Notes: a model not told the origin generated them from the sequence alone. A stretch of 64,000 nt of DNA from Venturia oleaginea (GCA_013176395.1 JABMLP010000007.1:1178001-1242000); one strand, 5' to 3'; shown: positions 35,773 to 48,480, numbered from the stretch's first letter. Program-made: numbers and translations.

Positions 35773-36415
35773 TTGTTCCTCCTTACCGACTCGGACTTCG
35801 ACCGTTTTTTCGACGCTAGACATGATTAATTTAAACTTTACAAGATTGGATAGATATTATACGGACATATCTACCATAGGGTCTAGGCGCGATTATCGAG
35901 TTTAGAACTGGCAATAGAGGTTAGACTGCAGAAGGCTTAAGCGTGGAATGAGCATGTTCTATGCAAGAAGATATTCATTGAAGTAGGGTTGGGTAAGGGC
36001 TTGCGTGTGAGCTATAGGCCGTAGCAAAAACAGAACGAGTTTTTTGAAGCCTTGGTGTGACTGTGTAGCCGTCTTCCGTCCAGCTAGTAGAATTCATAGC
36101 TTTGACATGCCAACCATGAGAGCCGTTTTGCTATCTACAATACCAGGAAATTTCAGGTCCAACTGACATGTAAACTCACAAAACAAGGAGCGACCATCGG
36201 CAGTTCTCCATAATCAACAAGGAAGCATATTTCCATTTTAGAGTCGCTAACGATGATAGTCTGTACATAATCAGTAAATGAGCAGCAATTAACAAAGGCA
36301 ACGAGCAATAACTTGCCTTCACTCAGTAGAATTGAATCTCAATCATCTATACTTCATCTTCTCAGACATTAAGCATCCATATCACAACACCTCATTATTG
36401 GTTTCCCAAAGTCCC

Positions 36416-39400
36416 TCACCTCATCTCATCCCGTCCAAACATATTACTAACCCCATCCAACGTCTCCTCTCCACCCCTCCTAATCCCCTCAACAACAACG
36501 TCCATTCCAATATCAACCTTCTTCTTCTTCTTCACCTCCGCCGGCGACATTTTCCCCAGCTCATGAATGCTGACACCCCTCAATCCACTAAGTAATCCCA
36601 AAATTGCACTCCCACCCTGCTGCGCACTCTTACTACTCTTCACCTTCACGATAACCTTATCCACCTTGTTCTCACTAAGACCGGGTAGAGAAAGAAGAAT
36701 GGAGCGCGGAAAACCATTCTCGGTAGCATCCATGGATATGATTTGCGCAATGAGGGAAGCGAGGTTCTTCTGTACGTCGACGAAGTAGGGTTCATTGAAA
36801 GAGGTGATGGCGGCTTTGAGGACGTCGTTACAGATGTAAGATTGAATTTCTGATGGCTTGGAGAAGAATGGTAGGGTTTTTCCGAATATCTGTATGGCCA
36901 TGTTGCAAGACCTCGTATCTCTGAACCTGAGCGTCGAGGTGAGGAACATGAGGATCTGACCAAAGACTTGCGTGTTCGGGAGGATCATTTTGTGCATTCG
37001 AGAGTCGTTTATGGGGTCGTTTTGACTCAATGATGGATCGATGTCCAGGAGAGAGTTGGCGACTGACACAGCATTAAAGGTTAAGAGACGAAGAATGCTT
37101 TCGTTTTTCATTTCGTCGTTCAGATTATCATCTTCCCCCGCTTGACTCGTGCGGTGGACGACGGCCTGCCATTCCGTTTGTAGCTTTTGATCGAGCTGTT
37201 GAAACAAAGCTACCAATACGGGTGGAAGAAAACTACCTCTCAAGTCGGCTGGACATCGACCAATGAGTTGCGAAGACATGTTGACCAAAACGGTGGTTTG
37301 ATGTGCCGAAAGTGACTGTACCGTCCCATATACATCCTTCGCGATCACACCAGGAAGCTCTGGTAAGCCATAGAATTTGTAATTCAAGCGGGCCAAATAG
37401 CAAAGAATCGAGTATGATTTCTCGCGTACTTGCCTCAGTGCACCGCGAATGGTTGATGCAAAGCCTTCGTAGGAACTCTTGGAGCTGTTTACCCGAGCAT
37501 AAAAGTCCTCCATGCTCTCGGTAGATATTCCAGCTTGCCAGAATCGATCAGTTAGAATGCGCTGCATGACTTTCTGCATTTCATCGGGTAGCTGTGTCCA
37601 ACTGCTGCGGTCGCCGAACGCGTGGACATGCCTAAACATGTTAAAAAGCGGAAGCACTAGTTCATGGTTTCTACATACCTCAGCGTATGCATCAAGGTCG
37701 GCAAGATGTTGGGCATTGCCTCTGCCCACAGCGAGACTGCAGTATCGTAGATGGGATCGTTTTCTGAAAGTTTATCGAAGGTGGCCATCAAGAGAGTTCT
37801 GGTGGCACGATGAGGGATGTGCTAATGTTATTAGTTCAAATCCATCCGCAAACAATTAAAAAAGACTGACCTCCATTCGATCGTTCACATTAGCCTGAAT
37901 CGCTGTGCCCTCAGCATCAATGAAATTATCGCCCCAGTCTTGTATCTTATGAAAGTTATGCGAGAAGAGATATTGTGGCAGAGGACCAAGACCAAGGATT
38001 GTAAGGAATGATTCGAAGCCTTGAGCTGATTCCGTGAATTCCTGATTTGTCCACACGTTCGTCGATTCCTGCAACATGGCTCTCAGCCTGGCCATTCTGG
38101 TCACCTCGTCCAAATCTCTAGCTTTGAGCGTGATGATGAAGAGAAACGCATTGAAACCTAACCGGTGTGCTTCATCGTAGTTTCGCGTCGCATGCATGTT
38201 TTGGATGGTTTTTTCGAGATCGTTATACAAATCGAAAAATGTGTTCGGCAGGTACGTGGCTAATTTTTGGGACTCTGTCACGCATAGGTAAGAGAGCGAC
38301 CTGACTGCTTCCGAGTAATCTGGCAACGATGGGTCTTCTTGCATGTCTGTCTGTAATAAGCGTTGAAGGATGACTACCGCAAGATCTGGTCTAGGCTGTT
38401 TGAACACTCGGATGACCATTCCAACCAAAGATGAAAGTACTCTGCGCTGCACAGCGGGGTCTTTGAATTCCATTGCAAGCGAGTTCTCATAGAATTCTAC
38501 AAAAGTTGACAGCATGGTGTTGCGAGTAACCTCGCTCTGCTGGGGGTCGGTTTCGTCTTGATGATCAAGATATTTGTTGTATCCCTTTACAGCAGCATCA
38601 ACCAGTAGAACTTGCGCATCGACACGTAGGAAAGGTGTGGATTTTTTGGAAAATTGCTGCGCTGAGAATCATTAGCAAGGCTTGCGTTCGTGACTGCCGC
38701 TATACTCACGTTGAAATGAGGCCAGCTCTTGTTGGAGCTCACGAAGTAGCGTTTGTGCTTGGCCGAGGATATGGTTTACAGCATCTACAGGGAATTTGCG
38801 GACAACGGCTTCCACGACCTCAACACAATAACGTCGGTAGTTTCCCAAAAAGGCATGCTTTTCCGGAATCGTGTCAAAGTCGTGCTCGAGAAACAGTACA
38901 GTCGGCTCTTCACTGTCCTCGGGGAGCGACTCATATCTCACCAATCTCGAACTGCACATCTCCATCAATGGACCAATCGATTGCTGGATAACTGGAGAAT
39001 CTCTAATAGCCGGAGAGCGCAACAGTATGGCCCAAAGATGGAGCACTGGCTCTGAGACTTTCAGACTCACATCCCTGGCAACTTCGAAGAGAAGCTCAAA
39101 GAACGATGGGAAATCACTGGTTTCCGGAATCAGAGTCGGCCGCTTCTCTATCCATAGACCTAGCTTCGTGAGTAGCTTCGCGAGCTTTTGAAGTACGAGA
39201 TACTTCTGGTCATCGATATCTTGAGCATCAACTTTGGCCCATCGGTAGACTTCACGCAACGACGCTACACTGTCGCTGGCGTATAAAGGTGTGACTATCT
39301 TGACTACGTCGTCATCTGCCAGCTTTTCTCTGCCACATATGGCATTGAGAGCCTCAATGGCCGCCTGATAGTATTAGTGAGAATTGATTTGTGGTGGAGG

Positions 39401-40223
39401 GCGGAAGACGTACCAATCGGATGGCAGCATCTCCAACCAGCATAGCTCGACAGATGGGCTGTATCCCAGCAGTCTCGGCAATCGTGGCAGATGACATCCA
39501 GCTCATAGTTGAGCCGAGGGTGCTTACGTTCTTCACTGCCGCACTAAGGTCGTTGCAGTTCAAGCTGTATTCCAAAAACGCAGACAGTCTCTGCAACCAT
39601 CCGTCGGAGCCAAAGCGGACATTAACCACATGGCCAGTCTTTGGAATGCCAACATCCAGCATGAGTGCCTCGGGTGTAAATATTTCGATGCATGCGGCAG
39701 CCAGCGTCTCGCTCCGCGCGGCAGCCAGCGAATCGTCTCGTTTGAAAATGTCGTCGGCCATGGTTTGCAGTACATAAAGCACGATTTCGCGGTGAACGTC
39801 GGAGCCTTGCTGAAATAGCTGCACAAGCTGCTCGTCCATGTTCATCCAGTATGTAGCCCACGACCGCTTCGCGAGGACGGTCCACTCGTGTGCCACCTTG
39901 CTTCTCAAGAACGAAGGGTCCTCGCTTCTGATCTGCTGTGCAAGATGGACGACGTTGTCTCGCAGAACTGCTTCCATCTCTTCATCGTAGCCATCCCACA
40001 CGAATCTGATATGGTAGTCCAGCAGTGTCAGGCCATAGTGGCGCAAAGTAGCGTCTTTGGTCGTATCGCTTGCAAGCTCGAATCCAAGTTGTCGAGATTG
40101 TGGGAGACTCTTTGCCTCTTCGCAGAGCTGGCTAGCAGCGCGACGGACTTGATTGGTGGATCGAGGATTGTAGATAGCTTCGATGGCTTGGAGGAGTTGG
40201 TTTTGTTGGTCCATACCGTTCAT
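36416..40223 (-). CDS. MSN5: Karyopherin MSN5/exportin-5
   Basis: Importin-beta family exportin of the Msn5/exportin-5 group, which exports phosphorylated regulators (and tRNA or pre-miRNA in other lineages) through the nuclear pore with Ran-GTP. Exons 40223-39414, 39364-38710, 38661-37871, 37821-37679 and 37631-36416 give 1,204 residues, the usual size. The N-terminus MNGMDQQNQLLQAIEAIYNP and LRHYGLTLLDYHIRFVWDGY match this subfamily, then AVRTF-like HEAT helices with LRSKVAHEWTVLAKRSW of the Xpo1 domain. The fourth exon (HIPHRATRTLLMATFDKLS) is only 143 nt. The frame is continuous over all splices. Subfamily assignment is from characteristic N-terminal blocks. Confidence 0.9.
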
Positions 40224-40680
40224 ATCTGCGAGAAGGGCGGAGGCTCATGCAGGTGCGTAGCTGGTGGTACTCAAAGAGTGGTGGGTGGCTTAATGGGTCG
40301 GTTTAGCAGTGTCTGTTTGTTGGGTGGCATGTCACCTGTCACGGCTATTTCTGGCAGCAAACGTCGTGAGTCGTGATTGCGGCGCGTGTGAGGATTGAAG
40401 ACTCGAAAGATGTGCGACAGCCTGACCCTGGTAGATTGGTCTGGCCGGGACGGATGCCAGCCAGTAAGACGCGAGATCAGCTGGGTGGTGCCTAGCAAAT
40501 CTTCCGCTTTGGGCAATGCTGAATGCGAGCCTTTCGTCTGCCTTGGAATTTGTTCTTCATTCAGAGTGCATTGATACGACTGTTCAATATTTCATACCCA
40601 GAATGCAATCCGATACATAATCGACTCGTACAACCAGAACGCTCAAAACACCCCGACTCAGGAATGCCACCAACAAGAAT
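40224..40680. promoter_or_regulatory. MSN5 upstream and GH5 downstream spacer
   Basis: 457 bp upstream of MSN5 and downstream of the GH5 enzyme, both minus strand. It must contain the MSN5 promoter; no motif was recognised. Confidence 0.35.
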
Positions 40681-43124
40681 CTACATGACGTTACAAGTCA
40701 GGTTCTGCCAGTACTGTCCAAGATAACCATCGTCCTGTTCAGCAGCGCCCACGGGCATACCGGACTTCCTGACCTTGCCCTTGATCGTCATCGTCTGCTC
40801 GCCCTCAGCATGCCACCACTTGAGCATCTGCACGTGCTCCTCTATGCTGATTGCCCATTTCCCGCCAGAAACCACCACCTCGGTACTTTCCATAGGGAAA
40901 TGCCATTCTGGCAAATGTACTTCTGTTGGCGCCTTTTCTGCCGTCGGTGCCAGTGCAGAGAGCGTTAGTGTGAATGTGCAGCTTCGTAGATCAAAACCGT
41001 AGTCCACTATGTTTCCGGCCACGAACATGGGCGCTGGTCGCACATAGGCCTCGGCTGCACGATAGCCAGCAACGTCCGCATCTTGCTCTGCATCGTCACT
41101 AGCTTTCTGCTTCGCTTTAACGTCCATGGTCTCAGACCTCATCGTTTGCTTTATTGTGGCGGGTGTAACTCGAGACACCTCTGAGGATGCTGCTCTTGAA
41201 TACGATGGAGAGCCAGTGTCGAGATTTGCATTTGACTGGGCCGTTAGTCTGTTGACTTTGGGAAGTGGATGATCATCTTTTGAGTGAATTGACAGATCTT
41301 CACCGTTCCAATGATCTCCCCAATAGTGGGTATTCTAATGCTGGTTAGCATGTATTTTCCACGCTCAAACTGTTTTCCACCTACTATCGCCACATAAACC
41401 CAAAGCGTGAATCCGTTACCACCACAACCTTCGATGGCAAAATGGTTGGCATCCATAGCAGCAATTTGGCTCGAATAGTTTCCCGTCTTGTATGCATACT
41501 TGTCATCCATGTCATATGGAATACCAATCTCTGAGAAAACGCAAGGTCTCATTCCCATGTTTTCCATGCCTTCTTGCCGGATAGCCTTCAATTGATCGCG
41601 GAAACAATTTCTGATGGCTGTCTCTCCAAGTTTGATGGCGAAGGGGGGCGCGAGGTATTTCCCGCGCAAAACACCAAAGACATCGACATTCCAAACGCGA
41701 TTCCTAAAGCAATTAGCATGAACTATTTGGTAGCCACTAAAGATTATGTACCATTTCTTTGTGATGAGTGTGATTCCATCGTAAAAATGTGGTGTGAAAA
41801 CCATGTTCGGATCGTCGTCCTTGGTGCCCTTGACAGTTGGAGGTTTTTCCATAACAGGAGGCTGACAGAACATGATTGCATCTGGGTGTACGCTTCTAAC
41901 GATGTCTCTGTAATAACGGTAGAAATCCATGAACCAGTTGTTCGTGAAGTACTCGTAATCGATGACTTTTCCATTCCTTGGGTCCTTGGAAAAATATTGG
42001 TTGTTCAGCAGCGTGTCGGTCTCAGGATCCCAGACACCATGCTGCGCCCATATGCATTCGCCCAATTTCCATCCTGGATCTCGCTTCCATCCGTATTTGC
42101 TGTCGTCGTGGTCTGCTGGTAGCCATGCAGAGACCCCTGCAGGGTCAACAAGCACTGATCCAGATTTGTACGGGCCCATACCCCCAAAATCCCAAGTAGT
42201 GATCTCGCATGCCCTTCCTGAACCAGTCAGAATGGCTTGCCATGCTGTAGGCGAGGTTCCTTTCTTTAGTTTCTGTTCACCAGGAACCGTCGTCAAGTCT
42301 CGGTATCCGATCATCCCTCGATTGGGCTCGTTCAGACTTTCCCAGCCAACAACCACTTCGTTCTCTAGATCTCCGGCTTCATGAATCCGCTTCGCCAAAT
42401 GCTTGCAAGCTGCCATGAAGTGATCCTGTAAATAGTCTTGGATGTTCTTGCCGTCGATTATAGCCTTGGGCGCAAATTCTTTGCCTGCAAAGAAAATGGT
42501 AAACATGACCTGGCACACCAGGCGAGTGTAGTTTGTTGCCCAGATCATCTTAGGGAAAGCAGCCGGATCTGCGAAGGTGTTATGAACAATGGCGGCCTCG
42601 GTGACATCGAAGGTTCGTGGATTTAGTCCACATGCATAGAGCGTCCACATAGGAGCTCCAGATCCGCCTGAAAAGCGAGACCACTGTGATACAGTATTAG
42701 TGCCTGACCAAGCCCGGAGCTATGTTCCACCACATACGACGTCTTGATGGGGATCCATGAAGATATAGAAGTTGTATTCTTCCTTTGCCAGCCTGAGCAC
42801 TCGTATGACGTTGTCGATCCACTCGTCGTCGTATTTCCCAGGTCCCTCATGCTCAATTGCTTCCCAAGTAAATACAAATCGTATGGTATTGTAACCCCAA
42901 TGGCTTAACCGGCCGAAATGGAGATGTGCGTCCTCAGGCGAGAATGGGTGTCCAACGAAAGAGACATTGTCACCGTCAAAGAAGCCTTCTCGCTCGTGGG
43001 AAGGCTGATCAGGTACAGTAGGGAATTTGGCGTGTCCAGCAACGTTGATACCGTGGATTGTTACTTCACGATCGTTGACATCGCGGAAGCGGTGGCCGTC
43101 GACGCGGAGGCGAAGGGAAGACAT
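40681..43124 (-). CDS. GH5 steryl-glucosidase/glucocerebrosidase-like enzyme
   Basis: Retaining glycoside hydrolase related to fungal EGCrP/Egh1-type enzymes that cut glucosylceramide or ergosteryl glucoside. Exons 43124-42738, 42683-41752, 41703-41385 and 41334-40681 give 763 residues. The N-terminus VTIHGINVAGHAKFP and FIFMDPHQDVWSRFSGG-type segment, the acid/base VGWESLNEPNRG (Glu248) and the nucleophile CVFSEIGIPYD (Glu498) are present, as is a C-terminal beta-sandwich (VDYGFDLRSCTFTLTL, EWHFPM). There is no signal peptide, so it is probably intracellular. Intron 2 is 48 nt, a multiple of three and free of stops, so its retention would give a 16-residue insertion. Substrate is inference. 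Confidence 0.9.
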
Positions 43125-43702
43125 GGTTGTGTTGCGAGAAGGAGATTAAACGGAAGCGCGCATAGGGTGGGACACTTGAGGAAATGAGTAGGTTTGTACG
43201 ATATAAACGCTCGTGGGCTTCTGTTCAAGAGGCAATGCATACACCAAGGCCGGATCGAGCTTTCCAGCACAGGCAACGTCACGATGGTTCGCCGCAAGCG
43301 GTCGCATGGACTGCCGGGGACAAGAGTGCCATAGTAGAGCGTTTTAGAAGCATCTTTGGAAGTACTACCCACTGTTTATTTGGGGGGTCGATACACGGGC
43401 ATCCAATGACTACTGTGGTAGGTGCAGATTGCCATTACTCAGGTTCAGCACTTGTTTGGGGCTAGCAGTCGCGTCTTCGTACACCAAAGATAGAAGCACG
43501 AAAGGTGGCATGTTCGAAGAGGACATATATTCACTGCCACTCCCGCAAGCACTCTCCTTCGAGCCACCCGTTACCCGCGCCTGTCTTTACATTTCGTCTT
43601 CTCCTCGACTCCGACTTCTTCTGATTAAAGGCGACTGTTCGCCCTTCCTATCCTCTTTCGCCCCTCTCAACATACGACTTCTACAACGAACAGTTTACCA
43701 CA
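43125..43702. promoter_or_regulatory. Divergent spacer GH5-P58IPK
   Basis: 578 bp between divergent start codons of the GH5 enzyme and the ER J-protein; both promoters should be here. No unfolded-protein-response element was identified by eye. Confidence 0.35.
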
Positions 43703-45304
43703 ATGATTGTACCATTCTCGTCCCTGGCGCTCGCCGCAATCATATCCTCTTCTCAGCTGGCCCTTGCCATATCGCCCGCTGATATACCCTCCGACGTACC
43801 GGTAGCTCAATTGATCAAGACCGCGAACATCGAGTTGGCCAAAGGCAATGGACAAGATGCACTCACCTACTTCGACGTGGCCATAACTCGGGATCCTCAA
43901 AACTATCTCACTTTATTCAAACGAGGCGCGGCATACCTCTCGCTAGGAAAGAGCCCACAAGCACGGAAGGATTTCGATAAAGTTCTGGCTATGAAGCCAG
44001 GCTTCGAAGGTGCCTTGGTCCAGCGCGCAAAGCTGCGAGCGAGGAGTGGTGAATGGGCAGAGGCGGAGAAGGATTTTCTCGCTGCAGGCCAGAAACATTC
44101 GCAAGAAATCCAAGAATTGAGAGAAGCACAAGGAGCCGCCATGTTAGCAGCCGATGCTGCAGGGAAGGGCAATTGGGACGAGTGCGTACAACAAGCTGGT
44201 GTTGCTATTATGGTTGCTGGTGCGTTCGCTGATCTCCGGAAAACGAGGTCTCGGTGTCGCTTCGAGCAAGGACAGGTGGCAGAGGGTGTGAGCGATCTGA
44301 TGCACCTGTTGCAGATTTCGTCAGGCGATCCTGAACCATACCTCCAGGTTTCGGCCATGAAGTTCTATGCTCTTGGAGAAACCGCGGAAGGGCTAACACA
44401 GATTCGGAAGTGTCTTCAGTCAGATCCAGACTCAAAAGCCTGCCGGAAACTCATGAAGCGGGAGAAACAATTGGACAAGTCGGTGAAGAAAGTTACACAA
44501 CTGATGGAGAAACGGCAATTTGTCGGAGCCACGAAGCTCTTGGTCAAGACTGGCGAGGAACCCGGCCTTCTCCAAGAAGTCAAGGACGACTTCAAGCAGT
44601 ACTCGAACGAAGGTCTTGTCCACAAAAACTCACCACAAGGCTTATATGCGCGTTTGATTGACATCACCTGCGAGGCTTATTGGGGGGTAAGATAACGTGA
44701 TGCTCAGTATAGCTACATTGATACTAATTAGCTTCAGATGAACAACCTGAAGAAAGCTAAACCGTACTGTGAGGAAACACTTCAGTACAATCCAACCTCT
44801 TTATTTGGTCTCCTTAGCAAAGCAAAACAACAATTGGAGGCGGATGATTTTGAGGCTGCTGTGAACACCTTGAACGAGGCCGAGGAGCATCATCCAGAGT
44901 CACGCAAGGTTCAAAATCTTCTTCAAGAAGCATCCACACTTCTGAGGCGATCGAAACAGAAGGACTACTACAAAGTCCTAGGGGTCGGACGTGATGCTGA
45001 TGAGCGAGATATCAAGAAAGCTTTCCGCAAACTCACGCTCAAGTTTCACCCTGACAAGGCAGCGGCTCAGAACATTACTCCCGAGGATGCGCAAAAGAAG
45101 ATGGCGGCTATTAACGAAGCTTATGAAGTCCTCAGTGACCCAGAGCTGAAAGCCCGATTCGATCGAGGAGACGATCCCAATGATCAGTCCCAACAAGGCC
45201 ACCCGTTCCAGCAGGGTTCTCCATTTGGCGGACACGGAGGTGGGTTCCATTTCCAACAAGGTGGTCAATCATTCCATTTCCAGGGAGGAGGATTCCCATT
45301 CTAG
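43703..45304 (+). CDS. ER co-chaperone, TPR and J-domain protein (P58IPK/DNAJC3-like)
   Basis: Co-chaperone of the ER Hsp70 BiP. Exons 43703-44686 and 44738-45304 give 516 residues. A signal peptide (MIVPFSSLALAAIISSSQLALA) is followed by tandem TPR helices (LIKTANIELAKGNGQDALTY, YLTLFKRGAAYLSLGKSPQA, ALVQRAKLRARSGEWAEAEK and others to about residue 395). A J-domain starts at KDYYKVLGV (about residue 403) with the HPD tripeptide in LKFHPDKAAA (residues 432-434). The C-terminus is Gly/Phe-rich (FGGHGGGFHFQQGG) and lacks an HDEL-type signal. The domain order matches DNAJC3/P58IPK; the role is known from homologues, not shown here. Confidence 0.93.
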
Positions 45305-45707
45305 ATGTTGTAGTACTGTGCATAGCGAGGAGTTTTGCGGAATAAAGTCTTTTTGATCATTGGCGTTTGCTAGCTGTGGTTCGAGAACTCCAAGGTGGAT
45401 TACGGGTGGTCCTTTGTATCAATACGAAGCTTTATATATTATTATTCCCCGACGAGACAGGCTCGAAAGTATGGTTTTCTTCGACACTATCTTCGTCAAC
45501 GTGACTGCCGGAAACAATAACTGGAGACAAATCGTTATTCTTGGAGTCTGAGTCCAGTGCGATGGAATGACTTGGGTCGCTGAAACGCTCCTGGCCCCAA
45601 ACACGCCCATCATGTCCTACACTGCGCCCTCTGCACCTCTGACCTTGCGAACGCCTACTACAACGTGCGTGGGAACATGATTTGCACGGTGAAACAACCG
45701 CCTTACC
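45305..45707. other. Tandem-gene spacer
   Basis: 403 bp between the J-protein stop and the Ldb17-like start on the same strand. A 141-residue antisense frame (45857-45432) crosses it and the first exons of the next gene; I judge it a shadow (see rejected items). Confidence 0.35.
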
Positions 45708-47348
45708 ATGGAATTCGAGGTTTCTTATAGCCTCGACAGTCCGGAGCAGTTCTGGCTTGGTGAGTTTCATGCTGGCAGATGCCCTACTGCTGGCCATGTA
45801 ATTGACAACTAGCCTGTGTAGAGCTCGAGGATATCCTCTCAGCGCCATGTCAGACACACGAGTCCATAGATAACACCCTACGATCGTACCTTGCCTTCAC
45901 CACCAATTTCAAAGGTATGTCCACGCCGGACATTACTACGCCCACCAAACCGGACAGTTAAGAGCTGACCAGCAAAGGCGAATACCTCCAGTCAGAGTAT
46001 GATATCGCGAAGTGTTCTTACAAGCTGCTGGAATCGCCAGTATTCACAAGACACCGAGACTATGTGCGACGGCAGATTGTTTACGCGCTTCTCCAGGTAC
46101 AGCCCATACAAAGCCAAATGATGCGCACAAGACCTAATCACACAAGGGATCATAGGAAGATGATGCGGCCAGCTTGCATTTGATCGCTGCGATACTCCTC
46201 CACGATGGGCGCGCGAGCGAAGAGACGCTACACATGATGCAGACTGAAGACCTATTTCCACGGCTAGTCGAGCTCATAACGGCATGGGACAACAAGGACG
46301 ACCAATTGCACCGCATTCTCCTAGATTGCATGTACGAAATGTCACGAATACAACGACTCTCATGGGAGGATCTTTGTACGCTACTCCCAGTCTCGCCCCT
46401 CTATTGTGCCCCGTTAACGAAGCAACAGCGGCCGTTGACGATACCTTCGTGCTCTCTCTCTTCGCCATTACCGAGTCTCTCTCCTCCGATGCCTCAGATC
46501 CTTATCACTATCCGGTCATTCGGGTTCTCCTCGTCCTGAACGAGCAGTACATGGTGCAGGCTGCTATGGCCAGTGCTGCACGAACGGACTCCAACGGTCG
46601 TCCAGTTCCTGCTCTGACCAACAGAGTCATCAAAGCTCTTTCCACGCATCTGAGCTCGTGGAAGACATTTGGAGAGAACCTGATTCTTCTTCTTAACAGA
46701 GAATCGGAGACCTCACTGCAACTTCTAATTCTCAAGCTCCTCTATCTAATATTCAGCAACAACTCAACGTCCGAATACTTCTATACCAACGATTTGCATG
46801 TCCTTACCGATGTCATATTACGAAACCTCCTCGATCTGCCTTCGGAAGATGATAACATGCAAGCACTACGGCATACCTACCTTCGAGTCCTACACATGCT
46901 TCTGGCAAACAGCCAATTCAGACTCGAAGGGCAGGCTTATAAGGCCCCCGAGATACGGCAGGTCTTGCTCGTGCTGAGCGGAGAAGGAGGTCACCATTTC
47001 GCGCCCGCAGATTCAACAACGGTCCGTCTGGTTGACAGATGCAGAGAGGTGGAATGGCTTCAGGAACAAGTCGAGTCACCTAGTAAAGAGAACGACCTGT
47101 CTCCGACAATTACGTTAAGTCCAGTGGATGGAAATATCCCTAACGGGAGTCATCGACGTATCGATAGCAAGCGTGCTGCTGACGGTCAAGTTAGTAAGGA
47201 AGTTGCACGACGTACTTTGGGCATGCATCTACAGGATGGTGGTAGCGCCCTTAGTGTCGCCGCTGTGGCAGAGCACACTGAGAAACCTGGGGTCATTACA
47301 CCAAGCCGAGCCCACGATGGTGATGAGAATGGGTCTATAGAGAGATAG
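45708..47348 (+). CDS. SPIN90/Ldb17/Dip1 family actin regulator
   Basis: Leucine-rich armadillo-like protein of the SPIN90 family; fission yeast Dip1 activates Arp2/3 complex to seed linear actin filaments, and yeast Ldb17 acts in endocytosis. Exons 45708-45759, 45822-45914, 45978-46096, 46156-46375 and 46429-47348 give 467 residues. The start MEFEVSYSLDSPEQFW with the ELEDILS helix is typical, then YKLLESPVFTRHRDYVRRQI, YEMSRIQRLSWEDL, AVDDTFVLSLF and the conserved block YTNDLHVLTDVILRNLLDLP followed by LRHTYLRVLHMLLANSQ. The last 100 residues are variable and polar. The 53-nt intron at 46376-46428 restores frame between DLS and AVDD. Confidence 0.88.
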
Positions 47349-47805
47349 GATTGCTTCTGCATGAATCAGCTTATGCCTATCTTTGGTCTTTGTTATCTGG
47401 GCATTTCGGGTGCGGCTTGTATGGAAAGGTGGTTTTGGTAAAGGGCCTTCTATATACCGATTTTCTGCATTAGATGTTTACTTGCAGGCTTAGAGCGCGG
47501 TCTGCATCGAGCATGCCTTGATCGTCTAGCATTTATTTTTCAAGAGGTTTGGCTCCTCTTGGTTCCCTTTCTTCCCTTGTCTGTTGTCAGTATATTGCAG
47601 TGGCATGGACTCATTTCGCAGTCACACAGCCAAGGCTTCGCAAAGCCGGATTATGGCGTGATGTGGCTTCGACATGAATCGCATTCATCTCAGTTGAATA
47701 CAGGCGCCGTTGCCTAGACACTGACTTCAGGTGAATATATCGAGTCTCATTTTTTCTTTCCTGTTTTCCCCATCTGTACTCTCCCTTTCTAGGATTCTCA
47801 CCGTC
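47349..47805. other. Intergenic spacer
   Basis: 457 bp between the Ldb17-like gene and the dead DUF2278-like gene. T-rich in part. Nothing was recognised. Confidence 0.35.
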
Positions 47806-48480
47806 ATGACAGTTCTTCAACACGGCTAAGGTATCGCCTAGTCATAGGCACGAAATCCCGATACTACAAAGACGATCCCGATAACTTCGGTCGTTTCTGC
47901 CAAGGTAACCTCGAGATACAGGCTGGCACAGCAGTCTATCATTGCGCCATTGACGTGAATCCCAAAAGCACCCCCGATGGTGTCGAATAGTGGATTGTGC
48001 ACTTGAACCACATCCGATTCTCAGCTGTCCGGCAGTTAACTGATGGATGGCACGATCTCGCCACGAAAAATTGGTCTGGAGCTCTGGATTACATTCGCTC
48101 CTGGCTTCTTCATGCTATAAATAACATCATCCCCTGGAACCCGTTTAATGTCACTCTTCGCGCCGTTTTGAGTGGCTGAGGTGGCAGCCGTCGTGGAGTC
48201 GTGGACGTGGTATTGATGCCTTGGTCGCACTTGAAGCTGTTCTTCGAAACGCGAAGAGGATCTATGTTTTTGGTGGGCCCTTTACGAATGGTGCTAAGAA
48301 GGATGTGCATAATGTGCATCAGATCTAGGGAGATCCGGTTGGTGGGGGTTCTGATAGAAAGAGTGCTACCTGGTAGAATGGAGGGACTGTGGTTGAGAAA
48401 GAAGATGGGGGTTTGGTTGCATTTTGAACGAGTTTAAGACGCAGGCTTTTGATACTGATGAGGTTGGAAGGCCGAAGTGA
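47806..48480 (+). pseudogene. Dead DUF2278-like protein gene
   Basis: Pieces of one protein are spread over three frames. They are MTVLQHG, then YRLVIGTKSRYYKDDPDNFG, YHCAIDVNPKSTPDG and WHDLATKNWSGALDYIRS. A further frame has ALEAVLRNAKRIYVFGGPF, VHNVHQ and GGTVVEKEDGGLVAF, and the last gives LNEFKTQAFDTDEVGRPK with its stop. This order resembles DUF2278-type proteins, including a YVFGGPF core. Breaks: frame changes at about 47830, 48180 and 48424, and TAG stops at 47988, 48326 and 48374, each where Gln (CAG/CAA) is expected. The gene is clearly inactive; the family assignment is by resemblance. Confidence 0.65.

Larger units (their letters stand above)
34516..36415. other. Degenerate AT-rich accessory region
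   Basis: About 1.9 kb without an intact gene. It contains copy 2 of the TRM10-tail duplication (34784-35140), frames at 35361-35628 that do not resemble anything known, an imperfect 75-bp tandem repeat at about 35636-35770 and an AT-rich run at about 35815-35900. It looks like transposon or gene debris. Confidence 0.5.

Noticed and set aside
45432..45857. 141-residue minus-strand open frame with several cysteines
   Set aside because: It covers the first exons of the Ldb17-like gene, whose splicing and family blocks are convincing. The cysteine spacing fits no domain I can name.
46376..46390. A 15-nt intron or a frameshift in the Ldb17-like gene
   Set aside because: A normal 53-nt intron (46376-46428, GTACGC donor, GTTAAC branch-like site, CAG acceptor) restores the frame with the expected protein sequence.
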